A program made the translations under genes and the position numbers. This document shows positions 21,976 through 32,553 of a stretch of 64,000 nt of DNA, piece after piece. How positions within the stretch are numbered: the first letter of the stretch is position 1; the number at the start of each line of letters is the position of its first letter. This DNA comes from Annona cherimola (Eukaryota; Streptophyta; Magnoliopsida; Magnoliales; Annonaceae). The notes below the pieces were generated by a model. It was not told the DNA's origin, ran no database searches, and was given only the letters and a program-made list of their open reading frames with translations. The stretch covers positions 18,457,335-18,521,334 of the forward strand of contig CM059977.1 in NCBI GenBank assembly GCA_030490835.1, in the 5' to 3' direction.

Positions 21976-23386
21976 ATGGCTCAGAGCAGCACAGTTCCCC
22001 TCCACTTAACATCTCAATCCGATGTGGATGAGATTGAGAACCTCATTCTCGCCAGCGTCCAAACAGGGCCGACAACGGTCCTGCCTGCCAGATCTCCAAG
22101 TCCTCGCCGCGCCTCCATTCCCATTTCCACCTCACCATTCATGCCGTCTCGCTTGCCTGCTACTTACCATAATCCTCTGCCCATTCCTGTGCCGCCACCG
22201 CTACCCATCGAGACTCAGATGAATTCTCGGCAGGATAACGCGGCGACGGCGTTCGGCAGCCCTCCCGACACACTCACTGAGCCCGTGTGGGATACGGTGA
22301 AGAGAGACCTGCAGCGGATCGTCAACAACTTGAAATTAGTGGTCTTTCCAAATCCCAATAGGGAAGATCCTGGCAAGGCTCTGAGGGATTGGGACCTCTG
22401 GGGGCCATTTTTCTTCATTGTCTTCTTGGGCCTTACTCTTTCCTGGTCAGCTTCGGTGAAGAAGGTAAAGACTTCCTTGCCACCTATAATGATTATCTAT
22501 AATTTCTTGATCCATGATCAAACAGATAACCATGATTTATGTCTCAATTCACAAGACCATGCGTTTGATTTTGCCTCTCAGATGGGACTTGGGAATGTTT
22601 GTATTGAATGGCTGTAGTGGGGTGTGTATTTGGGGCTGGGAAAATGCATGAACCAACAATTGTTCCCCTTTGTATTGCTCGAGACTTGGAAATGCACCTT
22701 TTGTTTTTGGAATCGTAATCTAAATGTATTGATTTTGTTCGTAAACATAAGGCCCAGACTTGCAATTTGACTGGAAGTTCTGTTTCTATCCTGGCAGTCA
22801 GAGGTTTTTGCTGTTGCATTTGCAGTTCTCGCTACTGGTGCCGTAGTTCTGACGTTGAACGTGGCACTCTTAGTAAGCTTGCTTCCTCCACACTTACCCG
22901 TGCTTTATGGCTTTCCTTTTGTCTGTGATTTAGCAAGTCTGCCATTTCAGTGTGCTGATTCAAGGAGAATGTCTCATCCCACTTATGGGCTCCTTTCTCA
23001 GTTGAATATAGACAATTCCCCTCCAGCTGGGGATGTTTTCAGGGCAATCAGTGTCCTGGACCAGCAGACCATACTAGAATCATATATCACTGATTCAGAT
23101 CTCATGTGCGGTGGTTTCAATATAGGGAGGACGCATAATCTTCTTCCAGAGTCTCAGCCTCCTGGGATACTGCTTGTTTCCTCTTGATGTGGGAGCACTT
23201 CTCTGCATGGTTAAAGCCAACGTAGCAGTCAAGTTCATCATCGTGGCAGTCACGTTAACGTGGAGCTCGTGGGCTGCATATCCATTCATGAGTGCTGCTG
23301 TTCCACCTAGAAGGAAAGCCCTTGCCCTCTATCCAGTCTTCCTTTTGTATGTATCTGTCGGCTTTCTAATAGTTGCCATTGATTAA
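21976..23386 (+). CDS. YIP4: YIP4/YIPF6-like Golgi membrane protein, three exons (274 aa)
   Basis: Yip1-family multispanning protein of the Golgi/TGN; plant YIP4 proteins act with ECHIDNA in TGN secretion (family knowledge). The reading frame joins exons 21976-22464, 22798-22872 and 23126-23386, all phase 0, with GT at both donors (after VKK and after NVALL) and AG at both acceptors. Residues 1-135 are cytosolic, proline-rich in 35-80. DLWGP at 140-144 opens the first membrane segment, and five segments follow at about 141-158, 165-188, 192-216, 221-243 and 253-273. The [12 protein letters not shown] motif (202-213) is the Yip1-family signature, and the protein ends LIVAID at a TAA. The length matches plant YIP4 proteins of about 270-285 residues. 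Unspliced, the second intron frame would read through to an unrelated stop. Homologue identification is from recognised conserved text, not a database search. Confidence 0.9.
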
Positions 23387-23824
23387 GGCATTAGCCAATG
23401 ATAAAATGGCGACTGGTTCTCCTCCACTCCTCAAAAGGGTTTTATTTTGTCCATTTATTCGTTTATCATATTTGACAATTTTGGCTTTATTAACATCTGT
23501 GTGTTTATTTGAGATTATTGATTACTGTTGGACGTGGTCGAATGCTCTCTTCAATGACATGGTTGGTCATTGAACTAAAGGCCAAATTTCCCAACTCCAG
23601 TCCAATCTATGCAACCGGCCCACCAGGCTTATCAGACTGCAACACCACTTCTTGAATGAATGATTCACCAAGTAGGCAGTCTTTGAGCATATTTCTGAAC
23701 ATGGTCAACGAAATCCAGTTCTTACTCCTACTGAAATGAATCAATGGCTATTTTTTTTTTTAAACGAAGGGGATGAATGGCTATTAAGAAAAGCAAAATA
23801 AAAGTATATTTATGGAAAATATTC
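23387..23824. other. 3' flank of the YIP4-like gene
   Basis: Probably the 3' untranslated region followed by spacer. A T10 plus A-rich stretch lies at 23751-23765. The open frame at 23373-23573 overlaps the stop region of the YIP4-like gene in another frame and is taken as a chance frame. Confidence 0.4.
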
Positions 23825-24166
23825 AGATGCAGTCCACAGTAAAATGAAACCCGCTTGATCATGCTAAACCATAGTTATGGTGTAGTCTACAACAAGATAA
23901 AGCCCACTTGATCATGAAATTAACATCTACCACACAATTGTATTAGAATTATTTACTTTAATAGTATACTAATTTTCATCTAACTCAAACATATGTATCA
24001 GCTGTCATCTTAAAATGATATAAAATCAATAAAATATAATAGTTTAATATAAATATCAGTTTCAAAGTTGTCTTTTTAATATATAAACCATGTATAATAT
24101 GATATTTGTATACACGTGGGGACCATTTTGCAATGCATTATACAGTAATTATGGTGCAACCTGTCT
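23825..24166. mobile_element. Family C MITE, copy 1
   Basis: The ends are inverse partners: GATGCAGTCCACAGTAAAATG on the left and, in reverse complement, GGTTGCACCATAATTACTG on the right, with inner GGGACCATTTTGCAATG matching the left arm loosely. The interior shares GATATAAAATCAATAAAATA, TTCATCTAACTCAAACATAT and similar text with the copies at 24558 and 24955. Non-coding. Confidence 0.5.
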
Positions 24167-24182
24167 ACATATAAAGGATTAT

Positions 24183-24536
24183 ATATATGAGGGGTGATTG
24201 GCCCAATGGTGTCCAACCATAAATCATATTTTTTATCCTTTAATAAATATATCTATTTAGGTGTATTTAATTTATAATATGAAATTTACCAATTTTTGAT
24301 ACATTTATATTTTTGGATTTTTAAACATAGAGATATTATTGTCATTTTCATGAGTGAAAAATGTCCACAATATCCCTATGTTTAAAAATAAAAAAATAAA
24401 CACATCAAAAATTAGTAAAACTTAGATTATAGATTAAATACAAACAAATGAACATGTTTATAAAAAATAAAAGAAATAAAAATTTTAATTCTTGACTAGC
24501 ATAAGTAGCTAGCCTAAGAGGGTCACTCCTATATGT
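24183..24536. mobile_element. Foldback MITE with ATATATGAGGGGTGA / ACATATAGGAGTGAC ends
   Basis: The left end ATATATGAGGGGTGATTG pairs with the right end in reverse complement (ACATATAGGAGTGACCCTC). Inner arms also pair: ATTTACCAATTTTTGAT and AAACATAGAGATATT face ATCAAAAATTAGTAAA and AATATCCCTATGTTT around a centre near 24350. The element separates two family C copies. Confidence 0.65.
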
Positions 24537-24557
24537 ACGAGAACAAAGAACCATCAA

Positions 24558-24905
24558 GTGCAGTTCATATCAACTATAATTATGGTGCATTCCATTACAA
24601 AATGGGCCCTAAAAATATTAGAATGTTATAATAATTTATATAATTATTCATCTATATAAATATTATATTTTAGATTGTTTAGATATTGAAAATATAATTT
24701 TAAAATTGATATTTATGTTAAATTATTTTTACTATTGATTGTGTACAATTTTAACATGGGACTCATATACATGTTTGATGTAGATGAAAATTGTATTGTA
24801 TTAAAGTTAATAATTTTAAATATAATGGGTGGGGAGATGTTAATTTTATAATTAAGTGGGCCCTATTTTGTAGCAATCTGTAATGTAATCATAGTGCAGT
24901 TCAAC
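24558..24905. mobile_element. Family C MITE, copy 2
   Basis: The terminal inverted repeats are about 50 bp: GTGCAGTTCATATCAAC, ATAATTATGGTGCA and TTACAAAATGGGCCC on the left; on the right, reversed, TTGAACTGCACTATGATTAC and CTACAAAATAGGGCCC. The interior is AT-rich and partly palindromic. Non-coding. Confidence 0.7.
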
Positions 24906-24954
24906 TTACATAAATATTATCTTATATACAAGAGAATTATTCATGTGCAGACAG

Positions 24955-25272
24955 ACTATATCATAATTATGGCGCAACTCATTGCAAAATAAGCCTCATA
25001 CATACTAGAATAATATGATATTTTATACAGTCATTTATTCATATAAAAAAAATATATTAAATGTTTTAGATGTTGAAAAAATAACTTTAAAATTATTATT
25101 TATATCAAACTATTTTATTACATTGACTTAGTACTATTTTTAGATGTGGCTCATATACATATCCATTTAGATGAAAAATTGATATGTTAGTAAAGTAATT
25201 AATTCTAAATACAATAAGTGAGATAGATATTTTATATATAATCAAGTGGACTCTTCAATGTATGAACTGCAC
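24955..25272. mobile_element. Family C MITE, copy 3
   Basis: It starts GTGCAGACAGACTATATCAT, carries ATAATTATGGCGCAACTCAT and TGCAAAATAAGCCTC like copy 2, and ends in AAGTGGACTCTTCAATGTATG plus AACTGCAC, the inverted terminus. The interior (TTTAGATGTTGAAAAAATAA, TTATATCAAACTATTTTATTAC) is collinear with copy 2. It lies only 50 bp from copy 2. Confidence 0.65.
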
Positions 25273-25321
25273 CGAATGCACTAAAATATTTTCCTATATA
25301 TACACATTACAAGTAAAAAGA

Positions 25322-25520
25322 CTATAAAAGTCACCACAAACTACTACATATAACTGAAATTTAATTGTAGTAAAAAGATATGCTTCTTGAGCCCATTATC
25401 AAGTGTTTTATAACTTTTTAAAATGGCTCCTCTCATCAAATGATCTTAAACTCTTTTACTTATAAAATAAAAAAATTTCTTCATAAAAGAATTATAATTT
25501 ATCAGTATGCTTAAAATTTT
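25322..25520. repeat. Left copy of a 200-bp direct duplication
   Basis: The segment from CTATAAAAGTCACCACAAAC to ATCAGTATGCTTAAAA is repeated at 25859-26056 in the same orientation, at roughly 90 percent identity by eye (shared: AACTGAAATTTAATTGTAG, AAAGATATGCTTCTTGA and CATCAAATGATCTTAAA or close forms). The two copies bracket the hairpin at 25535-25844. Confidence 0.85.
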
Positions 25521-25534
25521 TACTTAAGAATGCG

Positions 25535-25844
25535 CATACAACCATTTTTTTTAAAAAAAAATTTCATAATTTTTATATAAAACTGTTAATCTAAGTGTAA
25601 TTAACATGTGTATACATTTTTACTATTTTTAGAGTATTTTAGATATTTATTTTTAATTTTTAAAAATCAGTGGCATTTTAGGTAATTACCTAAGATGCCA
25701 CTGATTTTCAAAAATTAAAAATAAATATTTAAAATACTCTAAAAATGGTAAAAATTTATACACATATTAAATAGATATAGATTAACAATATTGTAAAAAA
25801 TTTTGAAAAAAAAATTAAAAAATAGGTGTATTGCTCCCGGGCGC
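25535..25844. mobile_element. Near-perfect 300-bp hairpin, foldback MITE family A
   Basis: Two arms of about 145 bp face each other around GGTAATTACC (about 25680-25690). Left-arm text such as TTAATCTAAGTGTAATTAAC, AGTATTTTAGATATTTAT and AAAAATCAGTGGCATTTTA recurs in reverse complement on the right with few mismatches. The right end carries CTCCCGGGCGCATGC, like the CACCCGGGTG ends of family A. A transcript would fold into a long double-stranded stem. No coding capacity. Confidence 0.85.
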
Positions 25845-25858
25845 ATGCAATTGGGGTC

Positions 25859-26056
25859 CATAAATGTCATCATAGACTACTACATGTAACTGAAATTTAA
25901 TTGTAGTAAAAAGATATGCTTCTTGAACCCATGATCAAGTGCTTTATAACTTTTTAAAACGGCTCCTCTTATCAAATGATCTTAAACTCTTTCACTTATA
26001 AAATAAAAACTTTTCTTCATAAAATAATTATAATTTATCGGTACGCTTAAAAAATT
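25859..26056. repeat. Right copy of the 200-bp direct duplication
   Basis: Same orientation and nearly the same sequence as 25322-25520. The copies differ by scattered substitutions, for example GAGCCCATTATCAAG versus GAACCCATGATCAAG, so the duplication is not very recent. Confidence 0.85.
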
Positions 26057-27850
26057 TATTGAAGACTATATAATTAAAAAGTATAATATTTTTATTCATA
26101 TGGATACAATACAACTATTTAAAAATTAAATTTATATTGTTATTATTAATCTCCAGGAGATGTTTGTTACCTTGTCTACGAGGGGTAGGATGGGGGTAAT
26201 GGGGGCATGATTCTAAGGCTAATGATTAATTAGCGAATAACTCTATTTTTCAATTCTTACTTCTATATTTCAATCATCTTTCTTTTCAACAGTTATTATT
26301 ATTCCAATTTGACTCTTATCATTTCATATTAATTACAAAATTCTAAAAAAAATTCATTTTCTACTCTCACCCTATCCTAAAATTCCAAAAAAAGTATCAA
26401 ACCAAACGTACTCAAATATTCTTTTCATATATAATTGACATTTAAAGATAACGAATAATTTAGAAGAATAATAGAGAGAGTCAACTCTCTTAGAGAGCAT
26501 ACTATCTATGTATTAATTTTCATATAGTTTAAATTCACTAAAATAAAGATAAATTTGTATACCATTTATTTTCAATAATTAAATTTGAATTAGAAATGGA
26601 ATATGAAAAGTATTAAAATATTCAAAATTTACATCGAAGATCCGAAGAGTATGTTTAAATATTGTGAAATTTTATTTTAAAAATATTTTCATTTAATGTA
26701 AGAAATATTCTTAAAATACAAATATTTTAGCTTATTGGCTTATGTTTTACGTTAATAAAATATAAGAAATTATTTTAAAAATTTCTTAGGAAAAATAAAT
26801 TAACTTTAAGATTTTGATAAATATATAATAACAAATTTTTACATTTTAAGATTGTAAAAAAGTTTAGATATTTTTAAAATATTTTTATATTTTTCTTTTG
26901 TAATAGAAATAACTTTTAATTTTACGTATTATAAAAATTTTAAAGATAGATTCTCATATATTTTATTTTTTATTTTATTATATTGATCTTATATGTGTTT
27001 AGATGGGTCCATGCCCAATAATACGAGGAAAATGATGAGATGTTCATGACATTATAAAAAGGTTTCCAAAAGATCTCACGTTCTTAAATAAGATGTGTAT
27101 AAGATAAGATTTTTTTTATTCCAAAGACAACTTTTTTATTTTTCAATAAAATATTTTGTATTTCGAGCACGACTTTTTTATTCTTAATATGCATGATTAC
27201 ATTTTTTATCCTATTAAAACCCCTTTAATCACTCTTACCTGAATGATACTAAATACAATAGCATAAATTTCTTAGCTGCCATCAATTGTATTGATGAAAA
27301 ATCCGTTGGGTTACGCAAACAGTTTCGTAGTAGCCGAACTCTGAATTAGACTCGATTTAAAATGATATAACCTAAAAAAAAAACTTTAACTGAGATCATA
27401 CAAAATACGATTACTACTTAGGAAGATTAAAAAGTAAGTTGGAGGGGGGCCACTTCTTTCGCATTTGTACCCTGGAAATTCACTGAAACGATACAATCGT
27501 GGCAGGAACTGACAGTGGTGAAGCCCGGGAGTGTAACGTGTATCCCGTTTGGATTTTGGACGCTACCGGCTACACGCAAGAGCCATGACAGTGGCGCATT
27601 GTTTCAGAGCATATGTGCGTGTGGTCATTACCAAGTTCAGGGAATATATTCTAGGAATGCATCGCGTGAGAAGTGAGAAGAGAACACACACCACACATCT
27701 TAAAGGGCTGTACTGTATGTAAGGGGCTTGAATGTGATGGAGAAAAAGAATGAATGTATATTGAAAATAAGAAAAGTGCTCAAGTAAAAAGTTATAATGG
27801 AAAAATAAAAATCATATTGAAAACTATAAAAAAAAAAAAATTGTTGAAAA
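26057..27850. other. AT-rich spacer, no gene seen
   Basis: No useful open frame. The segment 26220-26410 (AATAACTCTATTTTTCAATT to CAAACCAAACGTAC) is laid out like a decayed family B MITE. The stretch 26520-27000 is extremely AT-rich. A GC-richer part at 27440-27700 has no recognisable gene. Confidence 0.4.
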
Positions 27851-27878
27851 ATCAACTACCATTCACATCTCATTCAAG

Positions 27879-27901
27879 TACGCGCGCGCGCGCACACACA
27901 C
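27879..27901. repeat. Alternating CG/CA purine-pyrimidine tract
   Basis: TACGCGCGCGCGCG followed by CACACAC forms about 23 bp of strict purine-pyrimidine alternation, a sequence type known to favour left-handed Z-DNA under supercoiling. Confidence 0.85.
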
Positions 27902-28040
27902 TTTAGAACAGGCCAAGCTGCCCATTCTATCTTGAAGAGCTATACGTGGTAATGCTATAAACCATAAACAGGGAATTTTCCTCCAGCTGTCGACGGGCAA
28001 GCTCCATCCCTCAGACCCCAGACCCCAGACCACCCCACCA

Positions 28041-28064
28041 CCCCCCCCCCCCCCCCCCCCCCCC
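28041..28064. repeat. Homopolymer run of 24 C
   Basis: Twenty-four consecutive cytosines are preceded by a C-rich CACCCCACCACC-type stretch. The complementary strand is a G24 run able to form G-quadruplex structures. Run length is prone to assembly or sequencing error. Confidence 0.85.
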
Positions 28065-28920
28065 AACGAACTTGAAAGCTATTGAAATGGATCGTTAAAG
28101 GAGACTAATTTGGAGGTTGTGGACATTGGGTCATACGGCCGTCATTATCTACCACTGAAAAGCCTCATCAATTATATAAGTCGCTCTGCCTGCAAATGCA
28201 ATTGCATGCATGGCCCACCTCAAGATTCTTCAACCAACGTGTAAAAGCGACAGGAATATGACTTACGTTATCAATCCGTTGATAGAGATAGAGAGCTATG
28301 ACAAGAAAATAATAAACAGGCACCAATAATTATCGGGTTATTCCTCGGCTTTCAATGCCTTGGGTTGTCAAGGAATGAAAGCCATTCATATTTCATTGAT
28401 TGCATTTGGTCTCACTCATAGAATGGGTCTCTGTGAAGTGTGGACATTCGCTCACATGAAGGCCCTTTTATTCATTATCTGCCTTACCGGGGACAAATGG
28501 GATGGTTGTGATGATATTTGATAATAAACGAGGGAAAATGCTAGGTTACACCACGTTGCATCTAATTTGTGCATAATGGGGTTTACATTCACGATGAAAT
28601 TAAAATCTAAGTAACATTAATTATTCAATCATTAGAATTTAGGTGAGCCTTATTTTGCTAAAAACAAAACACCTTATATGTAAATGATGAAAATATTGAA
28701 ATTCACTTATAAATAAATTATAATATTATAATACTTTATAAAATTATTTATGCACATACGAGTAATGTTTTAGACAATTCATCGATTCTATTAACACCGT
28801 TAAAATTGACATATAAATCAAATAATTAATTAAGTTGATTTATATTTTTTGTAGATGCAGGTATTATATATTCTTTTATCGGAGTATATTTACACAATAT
28901 TTCAACTCATATTACATTAA
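28065..28920. other. Spacer, no gene seen
   Basis: No recognisable gene. The part 28540-28850 (CCACGTTGCATCTAATT, GAGCCTTATTTTGCTA, TTATTTATGCACATACG, GTTTTAGACAATTCATCG) resembles a decayed family C MITE without clear ends. Confidence 0.35.
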
Positions 28921-29245
28921 AGTTCTCTGACAATGCCACAGGGGCATTGCCTCAGTGGTCAGAAGACTGCCCCGGCTTGTGGGCGTCTCCTGTTCGAATG
29001 CGTGTGGTGGCAGTGTGGGTGGAGTTATTTTCTCTTCCCTGGTTGTGGGTGCGTCCACCTGTGTCACCCGTTGGAGAAAAAAGGGTTCAGGACAAATTCT
29101 GAGTTGATTAGTAAGATGGTTATAAGAATGTTGTTGAGAAATTTGTAAGAATATCTCATGACTATGTTGTAATTGTAATATCTGTTGAGATCATTGTAAC
29201 ATATATATGAATAAAAAAAAATAAAAAAAATAGTTCTCTGACAAT
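28921..29245 (+). mobile_element. tRNA-derived SINE with 14-bp target-site duplication
   Basis: The body is 28935-29231. It has a tRNA-like head with box A GCCTCAGTGGTC (about 28949-28960) and box B TGTTCGAATG (28991-29000), a unique middle, and an A-rich tail (AATAAAAAAAAATAAAAAAA). It is bracketed by a perfect 14-bp direct repeat AGTTCTCTGACAAT at 28921-28934 and 29232-29245. This is the standard mark of LINE-mediated retroposition. The intact duplication points to a young insertion. It encodes nothing. Its 3' module (TTTGTAAGAATATCTCA, then TGTTGAGAT) is shared with the SINE at 36574-36888. Confidence 0.93.
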
Positions 29246-30110
29246 TCTTGCAATTTCATAAAGGGAAACAGCAAATTCTCCAAGTGGCAACGGCGAAACT
29301 CGCCTCTGACCACTTGTGCTACTCGCGTAGACTACTCACCGCTCACCCCACCACTTGTAAGTTGCATTTGTAGAGCTTTCGCAGGAAAGGTGAGTTCACC
29401 AACCTTTGAAGAAAGCACCCGCACAAAGATCCACAGAAAGAAAATCTCTTTATTGCCGAGGGAACCCACTTCAACACAGTTCCAAGTTTCCAGTTCAGCA
29501 TCCTTCGACTGCTGGATGGTCCCCCGGGTAAAGTAGCACAAACGTGACTATCTCAAATGCAGTGCGGCAATGATCGAACAGCTAATGTCAAATACAGCCT
29601 ACAGGTAAAGTGCTCTGCTCCGAAAATGGAAGCGGAGCCCAGTTAGATTTTAATCAGATTCTCAAGCCACCACCCACCTTCCCGTCCTCGCTGATGCAAA
29701 TCTCAATTCCCAACCATCCATGCCAGTTACCCCAAAGTGTGTGTGTGTGTGTGTGTTTTTTTTTTTTTCTAAAAAAATTCCAAATTCAGATCTCATCCCT
29801 GGAAGCAGCGAAGATGGGGATGACTGAATACCATGTGGTAACCACGCTGTCCCATTTGGGGACAGGCGTGAATTCGAGTGCTGGTGGTGGCTCGCGGATA
29901 ATAGGTGAAATTTTACGCCAATTTAGTCCCTCTACTGTGGGGTTTACAATATTGTCTTCCTATTATGGGAATTTACAATTTCCTCCCGTATTGGAGGATT
30001 TAAGAAAAATTAAAAATTTCTTGCACAGTATGAGGGTGTGGATGTTCTAAGTTGTAATATTTGGATGTTAGATGTATATATATAATATCAAAAAAGAAGA
30101 GCGATTCAGT
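29246..30110. other. Moderate-GC spacer, no gene recognised
   Basis: This segment is less AT-rich and holds overlapping frames on both strands (29332-29541 minus, 29610-30050 plus) with no recognisable domain. A (GT)n run lies at 29737-29755, followed by T and A runs. It may be a decayed gene fragment or non-coding exon sequence; nothing in it decides. Confidence 0.35.
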
Positions 30111-30119
30111 TATTCTATA

Positions 30120-30490
30120 CTAAGTAAATGTTTCACTTAACTCACTTTAAAAGATTTATTTACAATAATTTTTTTCGTTCTTTTCCGTACATTTTTATCT
30201 AAGTGTATTTAACATATAAACTAAGTTTTACAATTTTTAGATTTATGTATATATTTTTTAGATTTATGTATATATATTTTTTTGAGATTTTTAAACATAT
30301 ACGCGCATATATATATATATAATATTCTTCTCTTTAAAATTTTAAATATGTATATAATATATTCAAAAATGAAAAAAATTAATTTATATGTTAAATACAC
30401 TTGGATAAAGAAGTGCAGAAAGAAAAAATTTAAAAAAAATTATTAATAATAAATATTTTAAATAAGATAAGCTGAACATTTGCTAAAGCC
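30120..30490. mobile_element. Diverged foldback MITE, family A-like
   Basis: The ends AAATGTTTCACTTAACTC and, reversed, AAATGTTCAGCTTATCTT pair, followed by pairing TTATTTACAATAATTTTTTT / TTATTATTAATAATTTTTTT. Inner arms contain TCTAAGTGTATTTAACATAT and its inverse ATATGTTAAATACACTTGGA, as in other family A elements. The centre has (TA)n repeats. Confidence 0.65.
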
Positions 30491-32110
30491 CGTATAACAG
30501 TATCATTCTTCGTAAAAAAAAAAAAAAAATACCCAAGTGATCATAAATTCCATAAAGGCAGGGGAAAGTCTGAGCAATGGACGAGCACCGCTGCAAACTG
30601 AAAATCCGTCGAAGATTTCTCCGCACCACTCATGTTGGACAGGAGAGCCCCTGCTGTTGTACGACTGGGATTCCTTGATGGCGTGGGGCCGGGCTCCTTT
30701 TTACTTTTCTTGCCGTCCGCGCTTTACTTGCCTGCATGGGTTTTGCATGGGGGGGAATGATGGGAAAGGTGGAAATCAGAGAGGATTCTGGAGATTAAAA
30801 GCCAAAAGAAGAGAGAAGAAAGAAAAGACAAAGGAAAATAGAGAAACAAAGCAGAATTACCAATAACGATTGTGTGCCGTTCTCCAGTGAAGGCAGGCAT
30901 GGGATGGAGAGCCATCAGCCATTGAAAGGTGTGGGCCTGCGGGGACTGGGGATGGTAGGACGTACAGGTCTTTCTTGTAATTATCACCTACCTTTCTAGG
31001 TCTTTTGCTACATGGAGAAGGTTGGGTCCCTCCGCCTCTCTTTTGTTATTACTGCTATTTATGCAAGCAATAGCCATGTGGAGATGTGTCGCATTCAATA
31101 AAAACCATCAATTAGCACAGCTGTTTTTTATTCTATTCTAGGATAGACTTCTAAAAGAGTTTAAATGCGTGCTTTTGACATCTGGCACGGATGATCCGCC
31201 ACGATATTAGACCATACACCTGCCATTGGAAGCTACCAACAATATATACATACATAGTAGTCGAGCAATCCAAATTATCCAATTATTGGCTGCTAGGGGA
31301 AAAAATGCTAAGTGGTTCAGATCCCCAATTTCACCAAAAGATGAAAAACTAGAACAGAAACCTATTACTAATGTTATGGCTAATCTTTTATCTTTTATGG
31401 GTGTGGTTATTTCAAGCTCTAAAAAAAAGGAGGAAAAGTGACTACTCAGAGACAGAGACAGCTGCTTTCCTACCAACTCCCTTAATCTCAATATCCAACC
31501 ATCCAAGGAGGGCCAAAACCATCTCATCAGACACCTTGAAATGGGGCAATAGGCCCCAGTGGACGAGCTAAGGCGCCCAAAGGGAATCCAGAGATTTCTG
31601 TTCTGAAAGGAGACAGCACCAGATGCAAAGTAAATAATGGATTACGCCAACCGATTACTACGTTTTTTTTGTCAAAAAGGAGGGGAGAGTGATTTTCTTT
31701 TTAAGGTAGTGTGCAGTGTGCACCCATATCCAATCAACCTCCATGAGGTTGATGTAAGGCAGGAAATCTTTCGAAAGAGATAGAGAGATGAAGGGCCCAA
31801 TCAAGTGTGTCCCCACCTCTGTCCGGCTAGCTGTTGAATTTTTAATCTTTTCGGTTTCCCTGCAAAAGCCACATGCACACATCTCTATCAAGATTTTTTT
31901 AACCTTTTTTTAACGCTGCATTTTTCGGGCACTTCTTCTTCTGCTAATTGACACTCTCGCTCGGTTAATAGGTGGACCCGAAGCAGTTCCAAATCTCGAT
32001 CCCCATTCATTGTCGCTATCAAAGATGCGGGGAGCGGATCTCTCTCTCGATTTGGAATGAGAAAGCAGCCCAAACTATTCCTCTTATATAAATCCAGCAA
32101 TTTCAAACAC
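30491..32110. other. Spacer upstream of the AAA-ATPase gene
   Basis: No recognised gene. Composition is near average, with several short frames on both strands (30537-30866, 30724-30987, 31207-31527) that overlap and lack domains. The last few hundred bases may contain promoter sequence for the gene at 32554. Confidence 0.35.
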
Positions 32111-32261
32111 AGACTTCCTTGCTTAGATGTTATTTTCTGCGCCCATCTCCATTAACTCGAGAAACGCCTTTTCACCTCTTCTTTTCATCAAACCCATCGC
32201 AGTCAATTCCCATCTTTTCTTGTCTCTGCTTTTCTAATCACCCCCAACCCTTCTTCTTTTT

Positions 32262-32295
32262 TCTTTTTTCTTTTTTTTTTTCAAAAAATAAATAA
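32262..32295 (+). promoter_or_regulatory. Pyrimidine-rich leader tract of the AAA-ATPase gene
   Basis: A CTTCTTTTTTCTTTTTTC-type tract followed by T and A runs lies about 260-290 bp before the 32554 start codon. Pyrimidine-rich leaders are common in plant mRNAs. The transcription start was not identified, so a leader role is inference. Confidence 0.3.
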
Positions 32296-32553
32296 AATAT
32301 ACATTAACTTACGCACCTCTTCTATGGATTTCCTATTCGATTGAAGATCGCTCTACAGAGGAAAAGGAGCCAGCTTTCCACCGTAGCCGCAAAAATCTTC
32401 TGACCAAACCATTCGCCGCCAGTCCCACTGACCATCTCACATTTTCATTCACCCAAACACTACAAAACGCTTTAGTCCGCCTGAGGAATCAAACCACCCA
32501 AGCTCGAATCTTTCATCAATCCGTCATCTACCCATCACTTCCTATTCAAAAGA

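Noticed and set aside
25322..26056. Terminal-repeat retrotransposon in miniature (TRIM) made of the 200-bp repeats
   Set aside because: No TG..CA ends, primer-binding site or polypurine tract was found, and the internal part is a hairpin of the family A MITE type.
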